A DNA stretch of 44,693 nt from Ministeria vibrans ATCC 50519 (taxonomy: Eukaryota > Opisthokonta > Filasterea): NCBI GenBank assembly GCA_943704425.1, contig CALSCP010000324.1:22732-67424 (forward strand), read 5' to 3'. The notes beneath the pieces were generated by a model, which saw only the letters and a list, made by a program, of their open reading frames with translations, was not told the origin of the DNA and ran no database searches. Of the stretch, positions 1 to 11,100 are shown piece by piece; the first letter of the stretch is position 1, and every line of letters begins with the position of its first letter. The position numbers and the translations under genes are program-made.

Positions 1-72
1 CCCCCCCTCCCTCCTTTCCCACCTAACTTGGTTTTCTTTTCTTTTCTTCTTTTGTTGTTGTTACTATTGCAG

Positions 73-2857
73 GTGCGCTCGGACAGTCGAGCGTCGTCGG
101 GCATCAACATGTACGTGGATGCGGGTCAGACACTGGAGACTAGCGAGTCGGATGACAGTGACAGCGACGGTGCACTTCCGCAGGGCGTGCTGGGGACGCC
201 CATGTCCGAGGCACTATCGGAGCTCCTTGAGGCGGCCAGGGAACACGAGTTGCCTACGATTGGCGGTCGCTACACGCCCGTGTATCGTCCTACGGTGGGA
301 CGCACCACACGGTTTGAGACGGACCTGGAGCCCCTAAGCAAACTGTGTGGCGCAGGGTTTGAAATGGGCATGGCCAAACTGCGAAAGCTGCTGCAGCACT
401 TTCGCCGCCCGTCGATGGTGCTGCAGCTCGAGCGCGAAGACGACCGTCAGCTGTCGCCAGCACCCTCCCTGCTCATTGTGGGGCGTTGTCTTACGCTCAA
501 TTTCCATGTGGGTCGTATTGAAAAGGAGCACATGAGTAGTCCGATGCTGTTACAGCTCATTGAGCAGGAGCGCCGTTATCTGGCGCAGTTGCAGGAAAAC
601 TACCACAAGATGTCGGTGAAGCCAAGCGAGCTCAGCAACCATCTGCTCGAAACACTGCGTCTCGTCCGCGACCTTGAACTGCAACTGGCCGACCGCCAGC
701 GCATCTACGAGGACATGTATCCGTCGTCGCGACGCGGTCCCGGTGGCGCGTCCTTCTCTTCCGCCTCCTCATCTTCCGCAGCAACAGCGTCGACCGGTCC
801 ACGACGTACCTCCTTCAATATCACTCGTCGCGCTCTTATTGGTGCGTCGGGAAGCACGGCCGTTGCGTTTGGAGCGGGCGGTGGCGACACTGACTCTCTC
901 AGCAGCGCCAGTGGCGTTATTCATCGTGGTCGCATGCGCACCGCCTCAACACCCTCACGCACCTCCTCTCACTCGTCCGTCGTACGCCTTGGTCAACCCA
1001 CTTCCCAACAGCAGCAGCAACAACAACAACAGCACGTTGGCAGTCCCCCCGGCGAACAGACGTTAATGGCTCAGTATCGGCCGCATACAGATACCGTTGA
1101 TGACGAGGCAACGGCCACTCCTGAGCTGTACCGTATGTATGGCATGGACAACGACGACTCGGATTGCTCGTCGACCGACTCATTCGAGTCGCTCTTTGGC
1201 GATGACCTTGATGGACTTGAAGCGCCTCTCAATGCCAGTCTTGACGACGACGATGCGGACCGTGCCTCGCTCTATCTCGACGCAAGCGAAGAATGGGACA
1301 TCCACCGTCAGATGGACCTCCAACGACAACAACAGGGCGGCACACAACTGCTCTTCCCTCAAATCATTGCAGCAACCGCCTCGCAAATGCATCAACAACA
1401 GCAGCAACAACAACAGCAACAGCAACATCAACAACAACAGCACCAGCAGCAGCAGCAGCAACAACAACAACAACAACAGATTGCGCATTCCCAACGGCCT
1501 GACAGCCCTATATTGGTGACAGCACCTACCACTCCGATGATTTCCACCTCCGACAACGCTGCTCCGCCCTTCTTCTCCGCCACGTCCACACCACAACATC
1601 TGCACCGCCCCCCTCGTGCCGCTGTGCTTTTTGGCAGCGCACCACCTTCGCCTGCGTCCCGTTCCATGGACATCACTGCACTAAGTCCGGCACCCACTCT
1701 CTCCGGCGACGGCGATCGTTCACCTCTCTCACTCACCATGGACGCCACTTCTCGCGAACAGTCAGTTTTGACCGTCGTCGGCGACTCCGAGGGCTACAAC
1801 GAACGTGGCGAACGCCACCTCGAAACGGCCGTGCTGAGCTGCTCAATGGAGCACAGTGGCAAGTCATTTTGTACCCTTGATCATTTTAAGGCGGATGAGC
1901 ACGATGTTCCCGCGTCGTCATCCGCCAACGTCCCCGGCACTACTCGCTCACTCTTGCCACCTCCTGCATCCACCACCACCTCCTCCACCACTACCACAAG
2001 CACTACATCACACTCACGCCTTCGCCCTTCCCACAGCAACGACACCATTCCCCGTCACAGTGCCTTTCCTACTGCCCTCTTGGCCCGCTCCCCCTCCAAG
2101 ACACCTAAACCCGTTCTCCCACCTCTTCTCCACACCACCTGCCTCAAAGTCGAAAGTTATGCACACCACGTCTGGTACCAAAGGTAAGTGAAGTGCTTCT
2201 CATTGATACACGTTTAACCCGTCCGCCTCTCGTTTTTTAGTCCGTACCGACCGGGTGCGTCTCTGTTGAGCTTTCGCAATCGCTATGCCTTTCACGCGAC
2301 AGTGGTGTATTCGTTGCTCAAAGGCCGCCCTCTTATCATTTACGGTCTCGCTCGCAACGAAAGTGGCATTCGCTCGCTTGCCGTGGCGCTCTCCTTCTTT
2401 GTTCCAGGTAAACTCAGTCATGTTGCATTGCACTGCAAATTAATTATGATCTGTGTGTGTCTTGTGTTTCAGGCACGCTCGACCGGCATCACACTCGCCC
2501 GTGGCTCGACCGTGCGCTCACTCTCTCCGATTTGTCTTCTCTCAAACTCGTTGGTGCCTCAAAACAGTGGAAGATTCCAACTGCAGTCGAAGTAAGCACA
2601 TGTGTTAAACAAATTAAACAAGCGCACACTCACGCCATTTTTTTTTTTTTTTTTGTTGTTGTTGATGTTGTTGTTTATTGTTCTTGATTTGTGTTGTGGT
2701 TGCCTCTCCTTCTTTCGATAGCGCTACTGTTCGGTACTTGACTTTGAGACTGAGTCGCTGAGTGCACCCGCTTACACTGGCGACATGTTGGAGGAGATGC
2801 TCGGGCGCGGAAAGCGCTGGTATGGCAAGGTACTACTGAACACCCACACAATAAAAA

Positions 2858-2940
<83 letters not shown>

Positions 2941-3899
2941 TAGTAATAATAATATTATAATATTATACTATGCTATGCTATACTGGTTAGGGGACTCTTC
3001 AGTTTTTGTCTTTTGACGCTATCTGTTTTACCTCCATCCCTGTCTCTAACTCGGTCTCACTCTCCTCTCTGTGTTAGGATGAGAACGCCTTTCTGGCGCA
3101 CTTGCATGCATCTACGCTGGGCCTTGCCTCCAAGGCGTACATCTTTTATCATGCCCAGTCGTTGGGTGCTTGCAAGATTGAGTCGTGTCGTCCAGAGGTA
3201 CTTTGTAATATAAATTTAATGGTGTGGAATGTGCTCAAGACCATTCGTTGCTAGGCCAAGATTCGTAGCAAACAAGGCCGCTCCGGTCCATCGTGGTCGA
3301 CAGCACGCCACTCAGTGACCAGGTACGTGCTTTTGGATCTCATTCACAATTCCCCTTATCCCCTGCATTCTCCACACAGTGGTCTCAATATGGCTCCATT
3401 GACAACTGTTGTCGCGTCCAGTACGCCGACATCATCGTCGTCGCCGCCGTCCACACCTCGTCATGCGCGTCTCTCTTCCGCATCGACTCTCTCTGCCATT
3501 ACACCCTCCTCGTCGTCATCTTCAGCGTCGACTGCACCATCGACGTCGGGAGCAACACCCTCAGCGCCTACGCCCACCGAGGACCCGACACATCGCACGC
3601 AGGAGCTACGCACCGAGCTCGACCTTGACCCGTGCGACCAGGAGATTGTTTCCTATCTTGCGCATCTCATCACGCAGCAGCAAGAGCTTGAGTTTCAAAA
3701 CCTCACGGGGTTCGACACGGCGACTCCCTCGTCGACGTCGTCTTCGTCGTCGGGCGCCGCCCCCTCCTACAGCAACCAGGGCTCTGCCGACACTTCCTCG
3801 CCCAATATTGCAGGCAAGAGCGTTTCGCCGACCATTCATCTTGACCTCTCGCACAACGTCATCCACAAGAATACCAACCGATCGTCCTCTGTAATCTAA
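73..3899 (+). CDS. SMCR8: SMCR8-like DENN-family protein (5' partial)
   Basis: Exons 73-2183, 2241-2407, 2473-2591, 2722-2829, 3078-3197, 3255-3322 and 3380-3899 join in frame to 1070 residues ending at TAA 3897-3899. Bases 1-72 are the 3' end of an intron (pyrimidines, then AG), so the N-terminus lies outside the window. The C-terminal part follows SMCR8 block by block: GRPLIIYG, ALSFFVPG, LTLSDLSSLKLVGA, RYCSVLDFETE, and a helix ending in KAYIFYH. The middle is low-complexity: a Ser-rich stretch and a long polyglutamine tract at 1389-1480. In animals SMCR8 pairs with C9orf72 and WDR41, acts on Arf/Rab GTPases and tunes autophagy; that role is family knowledge. Folliculin is a related alternative, but these blocks fit SMCR8 better. 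The N-terminal longin part is not recognisable here. The large first exon has no internal introns. Confidence 0.75.
1389..1480 (+). repeat. Coding CAA/CAG repeat (polyglutamine tract)
   Basis: A mixed CAA/CAG run inside the first SMCR8-like exon encodes roughly 30 Gln interrupted by a few His. A shorter CAG/CAA run lies at about 1009-1032. Mixed codons make slippage less likely than in a pure CAG run. Confidence 0.9.
2857..2955 (+). repeat. (AAT)n microsatellite in SMCR8-like intron 4
   Basis: About 100 bp of nearly pure AAT with two TAG interruptions, inside the intron between exons ending 2829 and starting 3078. It has no visible coding role. Confidence 0.9.
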
Positions 3900-4098
3900 T
3901 CAAGTGAACAATCCCGATAATGATATAATAAAAATGGTGTGTGAATTCGGTTCCAGAAGACAACTCAAAAGCAATCGGGCAACCGACTGGGGGGACTGGC
4001 GGCATACCAGTGCACCCACCCTGCCCCTCCACGACTGGCGCACTGACGGCACTGTCGCCCCGCTCTGCAAGCTGTGTCAAGCAAGCCGTGTTTTATTC

Positions 4099-4111
4099 TT
4101 CGCGAAATTTC
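4099..4111 (+). promoter_or_regulatory. Heat-shock element (three perfect inverted units)
   Basis: The bases read TTCGCGAAATTTC, that is TTC-nn-GAA-nn-TTC, three contiguous alternating HSF half-sites with exact 2-nt spacers. The site lies 272 nt upstream of the Hsp70/BiP ATG. HSF binding to three such units is established for eukaryotes; use here is inferred from position and gene identity. Confidence 0.65.
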
Positions 4112-4281
4112 CCGCAAAATCGCGAATATAAAAGAAAAAAGGGGAAAAAAAGGACTTAATCGTATAGGCAAGTGATAGCGAAGCAGTGAGTGTAGTTGGT
4201 AGAGGACGTAGTTTGTCTTGTGAACGCAATTCATGCAAAATCCGGGCGCTTGTGGCGTCGCAATCGGGTTTCCCTCTTCTT

Positions 4282-4289
4282 CCACGTCG
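4282..4289 (-). promoter_or_regulatory. Possible unfolded-protein-response element
   Basis: On the minus strand the site reads CGACGTGG, one base from the UPRE/ATF6-type core TGACGTGG. It lies about 95 nt before the BiP ATG, a plausible position for ER-stress control. An 8-bp motif is weak evidence on its own. Confidence 0.3.
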
Positions 4290-4382
4290 GATTCGCTGGA
4301 AGTTGATCTGAATATAAGAGCAACTTTAACTTTTCAGCCGTCACTTTTTTTTCTCAAACTCCCCTCTCCAATTGTATTCACT

Positions 4383-7076
4383 ATGCGTACATTTGTTGCT
4401 GTTGCAGCTGTGCTTGCACTCTGCGTCGCCGGCGCGTTCGCCGACGACGAAAAGAAAGAGGACTACGGTTCGGTGATCGGTAAGTTAGCACACACACACG
4501 CAACACTCAAATCCAGACTCACAATGGCCTCGCTCGTCCCACCATGCTGTAGGAATTGATCTGGGCACCACCTACTCTTGGTAAGCATCACGCAAATCTT
4601 CTTGGGTTTGCGTTTTTGGCTTGCCGGCCAATGAGCGCTCAGCACGTGTAGACTCGCTCCCTCCGCCCCTGCACTCTCCCCTTGCACGCAATTCCCACCA
4701 TCCACCCTTCCTATCTTGTATCTACCTTCCTGTTCCACAACCGGCACGTTCTGACTCCCCTGATCGTCTGCACTTGTGATTATCGTTATTTTTTTTTTTT
4801 TTTGCTCTGCTCACGGGCTCCTATTTCCTTGCTTCCCATGCCCTTTGCTGCCCAGTTGTAGTTTTCCTTGATAAACATGTATTCCGCTTGTTGATGCGGT
4901 TGATCCTGACTCATAGTCTTGTTTTTTTTTCCTGTTTTTTTTTCTTTTCTTTTTTTGACTTTGCATGATTGCTAATTCTTTTTTTCTCTTCTTTTTTTCT
5001 TACCTGTCTGTGTAGCGTCGGAATCTTCAAGGGAGGACGCGTGGAGATCATTGCGAACGACCAGGGCAACCGCATCACGCCGTCGTACGTGGCGTTCACC
5101 GAGGAGGGCGACCGTCTGATCGGCGATGCCGCCAAGAACCAACTGACCTCCAACCCCGAGAACACCATCTTCGACGCCAAGCGTCTCATTGGCCGCGAAT
5201 TCAACGACAAGAACGTCCAGAACGACATGAAGGCGTGGCCTTTTAAGGTAGCCCATTGACTAGTCGCGTACGACTTGGCGCTTACTTTCTCCCCTTTGTG
5301 CAGGTTGTGTCCAAGGCAAACAAGCCGCATGTGCAGGTCAACGTTGGCGCGACCGCCAAGACCTTTACCCCCGAGGAAATCTCCGCTATGGTTCTGACCA
5401 AGATGAAGGTAAATATTTCTTGTCATTTTGCTCTACTGTTTTGTTTCGAGCCTAGCACACAACAACTCAAATCTGTCAAACCAATTAACAGGAAACCGCC
5501 GAGGAGTACCTTGGCAAGAAGGTGACGCACGCCGTCGTGACTGTGCCGGCGTACTTTAACGACGCTCAGCGCCAGGCTACCAAGGACGCGGGCACAATTG
5601 CGGGACTCACTGTGATGCGTATCATCAACGAGCCGACTGCGGCGGCCATTGCGTACGGACTGGACAAGAAGGAAGGCGAGAAGAACATTATCGTGTTCGA
5701 CCTGGGCGGTGGTACCTTCGACGTGTCGCTCCTCACCATTGACAACGGCGTCTTTGAGGTCGTTGCTACCGCCGGCGACACCCATCTGGGTGGTCAGGAC
5801 TTTGACCAGCGTGTCATGCAGCACTTCATCAAGCTTATCCAAAAGAAGATGGGCAAGGACCTGACCAAGGACAAGCGCGCGATGCAGAAGCTTCGACGTG
5901 AGTGCGAGAAGGCCAAGCGTGCGCTCTCGGCCGCTCACCAGACCCGTCTCGAGATCGAGTCGCTCATTGACGGCGAGGACTTCAGCGAGACTCTTACCCG
6001 CGCCAAGTTTGAGGAGCTCAACATGGACCTGTTCAAGGGAACGCTCAAGCCGGTCAAGAAGGTCCTCGAGGACGGTGACCTCCGCAAGGACGAGATTGAC
6101 GAGATTGTCCTCGTCGGTGGCAGCACCCGTATCCCTAAGGTCCAGCAGCTTGTCAAAGATCTCTTCAACGGAAAAGAGGTAAAAAGAAAAAAAAAACTTA
6201 TCCAATTTTTTCTTCTAATTTTGTGTTTGTTTTCAGCCTTCTCGTGGAATCAACCCCGACGAGGCGGTTGCGTACGGTGCGGCTGTTCAGGCCGGTGTGT
6301 TGAGCGGCGAGGAGGACACGGGTGATCTCGTGCTGCTCGACGTCAACCCGCTCACGCTCGGAATTGAGACTGTCGGCGGAGTCATGTCCAAGGTGATCCC
6401 CCGCAACACTGTTGTGCCCACCAAGAAGAGCCAGATCTTCTCGACTGCCTCGGACAACCAGCCCACCGTCACCATCCAGGTGTTTGAGGGCGAGCGACCC
6501 ATGACCAAGGACAACCACCAGCTCGGCAAGTTTGATCTCACTGGCGTCCCCCCCGCCCCGCGCGGCACCCCCCAGATTGATGTCACTTTTGAGATTGACG
6601 TCAACGGTATCCTGCGCGTGTCCGCCGAGGACAAGGGCACTGGCAACAAGGAAAAGATCACCATCAATCAGGATTCATCGTCGAAGCTCTCGCCCGAGGA
6701 CATTGAGCGCATGATTCTCGAGGCGGAGCGTTTCGCCGACGAGGACGCCAAGGTGAAGGAGCGTGTCGAGGCCAAGAACGAGTTTGAGGGCTATGCCTAC
6801 TCGATCAAGAACCAGATCAAGGACGAGGCCAAGCTGGGCGGTAAGCTGAGCGACGAGGAGAAGGAGACTCTCGGCAACGCCTGCGACGAGGCCATCGAGT
6901 GGCTCGACAGCAACGCCGACGCTGACGCTGAGGCGCTCAAGGAGAAGAAGGCCGAGCTTGAGAAGGTTGTCCAGCCCATTGTCAGCAAGCTCTATGAGGG
7001 CGCCGAGGGCGCTGCCCCGCCGCCTGCTGGCGAGGAGAGCGAGGAGGATGTCGACGAGGACCGTGACGAGTTGTAA
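4383..7076 (+). CDS. HSPA5: ER chaperone BiP/GRP78 (Hsp70 family)
   Basis: Exons 4383-4479, 4553-4580, 5016-5247, 5304-5408, 5492-6178 and 6237-7076 give 662 residues, normal for BiP. The chain starts with a signal peptide ([20 protein letters not shown]), then the Hsp70 ATPase motifs: IDLGTTYSC split across exons 1-3, [28 protein letters not shown], and [13 protein letters not shown] near the end of exon 5. The substrate-binding domain ([14 protein letters not shown]) and helical lid follow. The chain ends in an acidic tail and RDEL, a KDEL-type ER-retention signal. It binds unfolded secretory proteins in the ER lumen using ATP. An HSE and a UPRE-like site lie upstream. The second coding exon is only 28 nt. 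Intron 2 (4581-5015) is the longest and poly-T rich. Confidence 0.97.
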
Positions 7077-7194
7077 ATCAATAATGCATTTTTTTTTCGT
7101 AATTTCATACGTGATCTGTGAAAGGAAGCGATTTGCGATCTCAATAATAATAATAATGCAATCTTGTACTCCTCCAAAAGACAACTTTGGGCCG

Positions 7195-8141
7195 CTACTT
7201 TTCCATTTCCTCTTTGATAAGGGTCATTTTGGTTTTGAGTTCGCGGTACTCGGGAGAGTCAAGCTGACTGGGCGTGAGGTAGTTTTCATACAATTCAACG
7301 AGAGCCTAAGGGCAAATATGACGAGATTGTTTTATCATGAGTAGTAGTGTTATTGTTAGTATTGTGTTATTATTATTGTTGTTATTATTGATAATAATAA
7401 TAATACGTCTTATTATTATTATTATTATTTTTATTATTGTTATTAGTATTGATATTATTATTATAATTGTTTGTTATTGAGATTTTCTATCATTTATAAC
7501 ATTTTCTTATTGTAGTAGAATGGGTGGTACCTCAATGAGATTGGACACAAAGTCGATTTGGCGCACATTGAGACACTCGTCGTCTTCGCTCTCTTCATTT
7601 TCACCTTCAATACTCTACGGCATGACAGGGCGTTCAGACAAGTTTATCTGACCATGCACAACAGCACACAAATGGCTACCTCGAAGGCGCGGATGATCAA
7701 CTCCATGTGGCCCTTCCAGATGGATGTGCGTAACGTCGTGCGCAGTGCGTCGTTGAGAATATGTGTCGACGCCAGAGACCGTTCAATCTGTTCAACTACA
7801 AAAAAGAGGAAAAGAAAGAAGAAGAAAAAAAGAATCAAAATATTATTATGTTCATACAACTGACACAAAAGGAGACAAACCTGTCGTGATGATGAGACGC
7901 ATAAGATCTTCTTCGCCAAGATTGCGACCCAAGAAAAAGTCCACAATGCTAAATCCGGGATTGGCACGGATGCGCGGGAGAACCTTGAGACACTGTTGCG
8001 ACAACACCCCATTGACCTGTAGGACAAAAACGAAAAAAAATAAGTAGAAAAAAACCCTCCCCTCCTCATTAGGGAACGTATATAATATTAATATACATAT
8101 AATATACAATTATAATATTATATAATTTATATATATATAAT

Positions 8142-8175
<34 letters not shown>

Positions 8176-11100
8176 GGTGTGTGTGTGAATGATTGGACAT
8201 ACAAGGCCAGCAAGACTCTCCATCATGTCCTCATATATGCTCGTGAGGTCTTCGTCGTTCTGGACACACTGTCCATGGTAGTTCAGTGACATGTTGATCA
8301 TGGTGGGCTGCAAGCCAGAAAGGACGAAAAGAGACACAATTAGAAAGAAGAGGATGGTGAGGGCTCAAAGGTGAGAACCTTTGCGTCGACGTCGATGGCG
8401 TCGGAGAGAAGAAAGATTTGCGAGCGAAAGTCGGGAAGAATGTCTTTGATGAGCGCATTGAGCGAATTGATAGCCACCAGACACTGCAACGCGACACAAA
8501 ACAAAATCAAAATAAACTCAACTTCCAATCGCCTTGCAATTTGTTCATACCTGAGAGGGGATGGCAGTCTTGTCGCTGCGCTGGAGATGGCGGGAAAAGG
8601 CAGAGCGAAGGGCAAAGGAAACGGCCTGGAAAGCATTCATGGTGATGACATGGAAGCGATGGGCAACGTGTTCGGCGACAATCTGGTCGGGAATGCTGAG
8701 AAATCGCAGCCAGTTGAGACGGCGCTCGAGCGTCACGGTGAGATCAAAAATCGATGGGATCATTTCGCTGGTGGAAGTTGCACTGGGTGGGTCAAAGGGA
8801 TCTTCGAGGATCCGTGAGGCGAGAATCTCGACGCAATGAACCTCGCTAGCGTCAAGGAAGTCAACAAAGTCGCTGAGAAAGAGCGAGCAGAGACGGCTCG
8901 AGAGCTCGGGCAGATGCGGGGCAATGCCAAAGCGATCCATAAAGGAAACAATCTGCTGGTAGACGTCGAGGCAGGTGCCTTCAGTTGCAAATGATTCGAT
9001 GGAAATGGAGCGTTTCGGCGAGCGCACGTCGCTCGGGATGCGCTCCAGTTGGTCGAGTAGTAAATCAAAAAGAACGGCGGCGTTGGACTGGACAAGCGTA
9101 AAGAAGGAACGACCGCTACTCGCCAGCTGTTGTACTTTGGAGAAGGCAACCTCAAAGTAAGAGTGGTCGTCCTCAAGGTCGGCCAAAATAAGCTGCAGCA
9201 AGTAGACGAGACGGCGCAGTTCGGGACTCATCTGCCGCCAGTTACCCAGCTGACCCATATCACCGACCTCGACGCGCGAATTCGACTGCTCGCCCACATC
9301 AAACTGCTGGCTGTCGTCGCCCGACCTACCGCCAAACGCAGAGAGCACACTCCCAAACGAACCGGTCGAGTTGCCCCGGTCCAGCTGCTGTATCATCTCC
9401 TCAAAGCGCTCCACGTCGCTCTCGGTAGTCTGTAGCATCGTCGAGAAGCGCTCCACCGTGCCTTTGCGCAGGAGTTTCGGCATAAAAACGTAAATCTTCT
9501 GTGCGCGCGAGCTCGCGTCAATAAACGACCGGTTGTTGATAATCTCGTGTAGCATCTGCACAAAGCCCTGAAGGGCGCCTGAAAAAGAAAAAAGCAAAAA
9601 AAAAAGGAAAGAGAGAGAAGCGAGGGAACAACCACAAAGTCATGTAAGCATTTATTTTGTGCGACACGACGCACCAATGCACACTAAAAAAAGGACGACA
9701 CTCGTTGTATGAGGATGCGTACCTGCTGGCTTGTTGAAGGGAAAATTGCGCTTGTAAACGCTGATTTGCTGCTCGAGGTTGGACTGAAGATCGTCCATGA
9801 CAGTGATGAAGAGGTCGTTTTCCTGGACGCCAAAGATGGGGGAGCGCAGGGAGTCGGAACATGACGTGAAGACTGCATGCAGCAGATTGGGGTCGAGAAA
9901 GGTCTTGCGCCAGAGTTCGGTGAGGAGTTGAAGGTACGTGATTTTGCGGTGAACGTCGCTGACACCGTAGCGAGCAACGTAATCGTCGAGCACGGCCACA
10001 ATGGGAGGTGACAGTCGACCGAGCGTGTGACACTTCAACACCTCGTACTTGAGTACCTTGCGCAAAATGATGCGGTACCACAAGTTGTGGTTCACTTCAA
10101 TGCTCACGCCGCCGGTTGTCGAGTCCTGGTGCTGCAGTGAGCGGTGCAACTTGGTGAGCTCACGATCGCGTACATGTGCTTCGCTGCCACCAGACTTGCC
10201 GACGAGCATTGCTGCAAGCTTGTCGCGCCTCTGGTGGTGCACGCCGGCGGCCTTGTCGTCCTTCTTGCCAACCACCGTAGGCACGTATGTCTGTTTGGTC
10301 GCCGCCATGATGCTCTTGACCCACATTTCGCTCTGCTGCGAGTCGGTGTGCGCAAAAAACACAGTCGACGCGCCCGCCTTGGTCACTTTGAAGGTGTACA
10401 CGCCTGTCGTCGAGGGAATGCACTGAGCAATGACGTCGTCCTCAACCGAGTCAGTGTACGCCACAATGTGACGGTCAAAAAAGAGCTGGTGTGCCGGCTC
10501 GCTCTTGCGACGCTTGAACTGCGCCAAGTAGAACTCAAAGTCACCCTCGCCGTAGATGATGATGTAGCGCTTCTTCCAACGCTTCCAAGGCCCACCCTGA
10601 CACCACACCCAGCCAGCCTGGTAACACTTGCGGTCCACTGTCGCCTTGAGACGCACCATCAACTCCACCTTGCCCTGCATACATACATATATATATATAT
10701 AATTATATACATTACAAATAATAGACATCTTTTTTTTTCTTTTTTTTGTTTGTTGGTTTGTTTGTTTGTTTGTTTGTGTTTGTTTGTTTGTTTGTTTGTT
10801 TGTTCCTTTTTTTGTTTTACTTTACCTTAGGCAGAGCTTTGTTTTTCGTGGGAGAATCTGACTCGGACGATTTGCGAATGGATTCGCCTTGGGAGTCAAA
10901 GTAGGAGTCGAGCGGGACCCACTTGCCCAGGCTCCATGGGTTGGTGTTGCGCAGACTGCCATAGTCGACGTCAATAGTGACGCGTCCGAGCGTCTTGTCG
11001 TCGAGCAAGCCCGTGCGCACCTGACGCAGGGAAATGGCGACTTGGCCCACGGGAATGGACATTGGACAGGCGGAGGTCTCGTCCCATTCGGGTGCACTTG

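Larger units (their letters stand above)
3900..4382 (+). promoter_or_regulatory. Intergenic region and promoter of the BiP gene
   Basis: The 483 bp between the SMCR8-like stop and the BiP ATG hold no credible gene. They contain a heat-shock element (4099-4111), an A-rich tract (4130-4157) and a CCACGTCG motif (4282-4289), followed by a pyrimidine-rich stretch just before the ATG. Control of the downstream ER chaperone is the natural role, inferred from these sites. Confidence 0.6.

Noticed and set aside
5423-6205. 260-codon open frame antisense to BiP
   Set aside because: Hsp70 genes commonly show long antisense frames from codon bias. This one has no homology, and the sense strand is certain.
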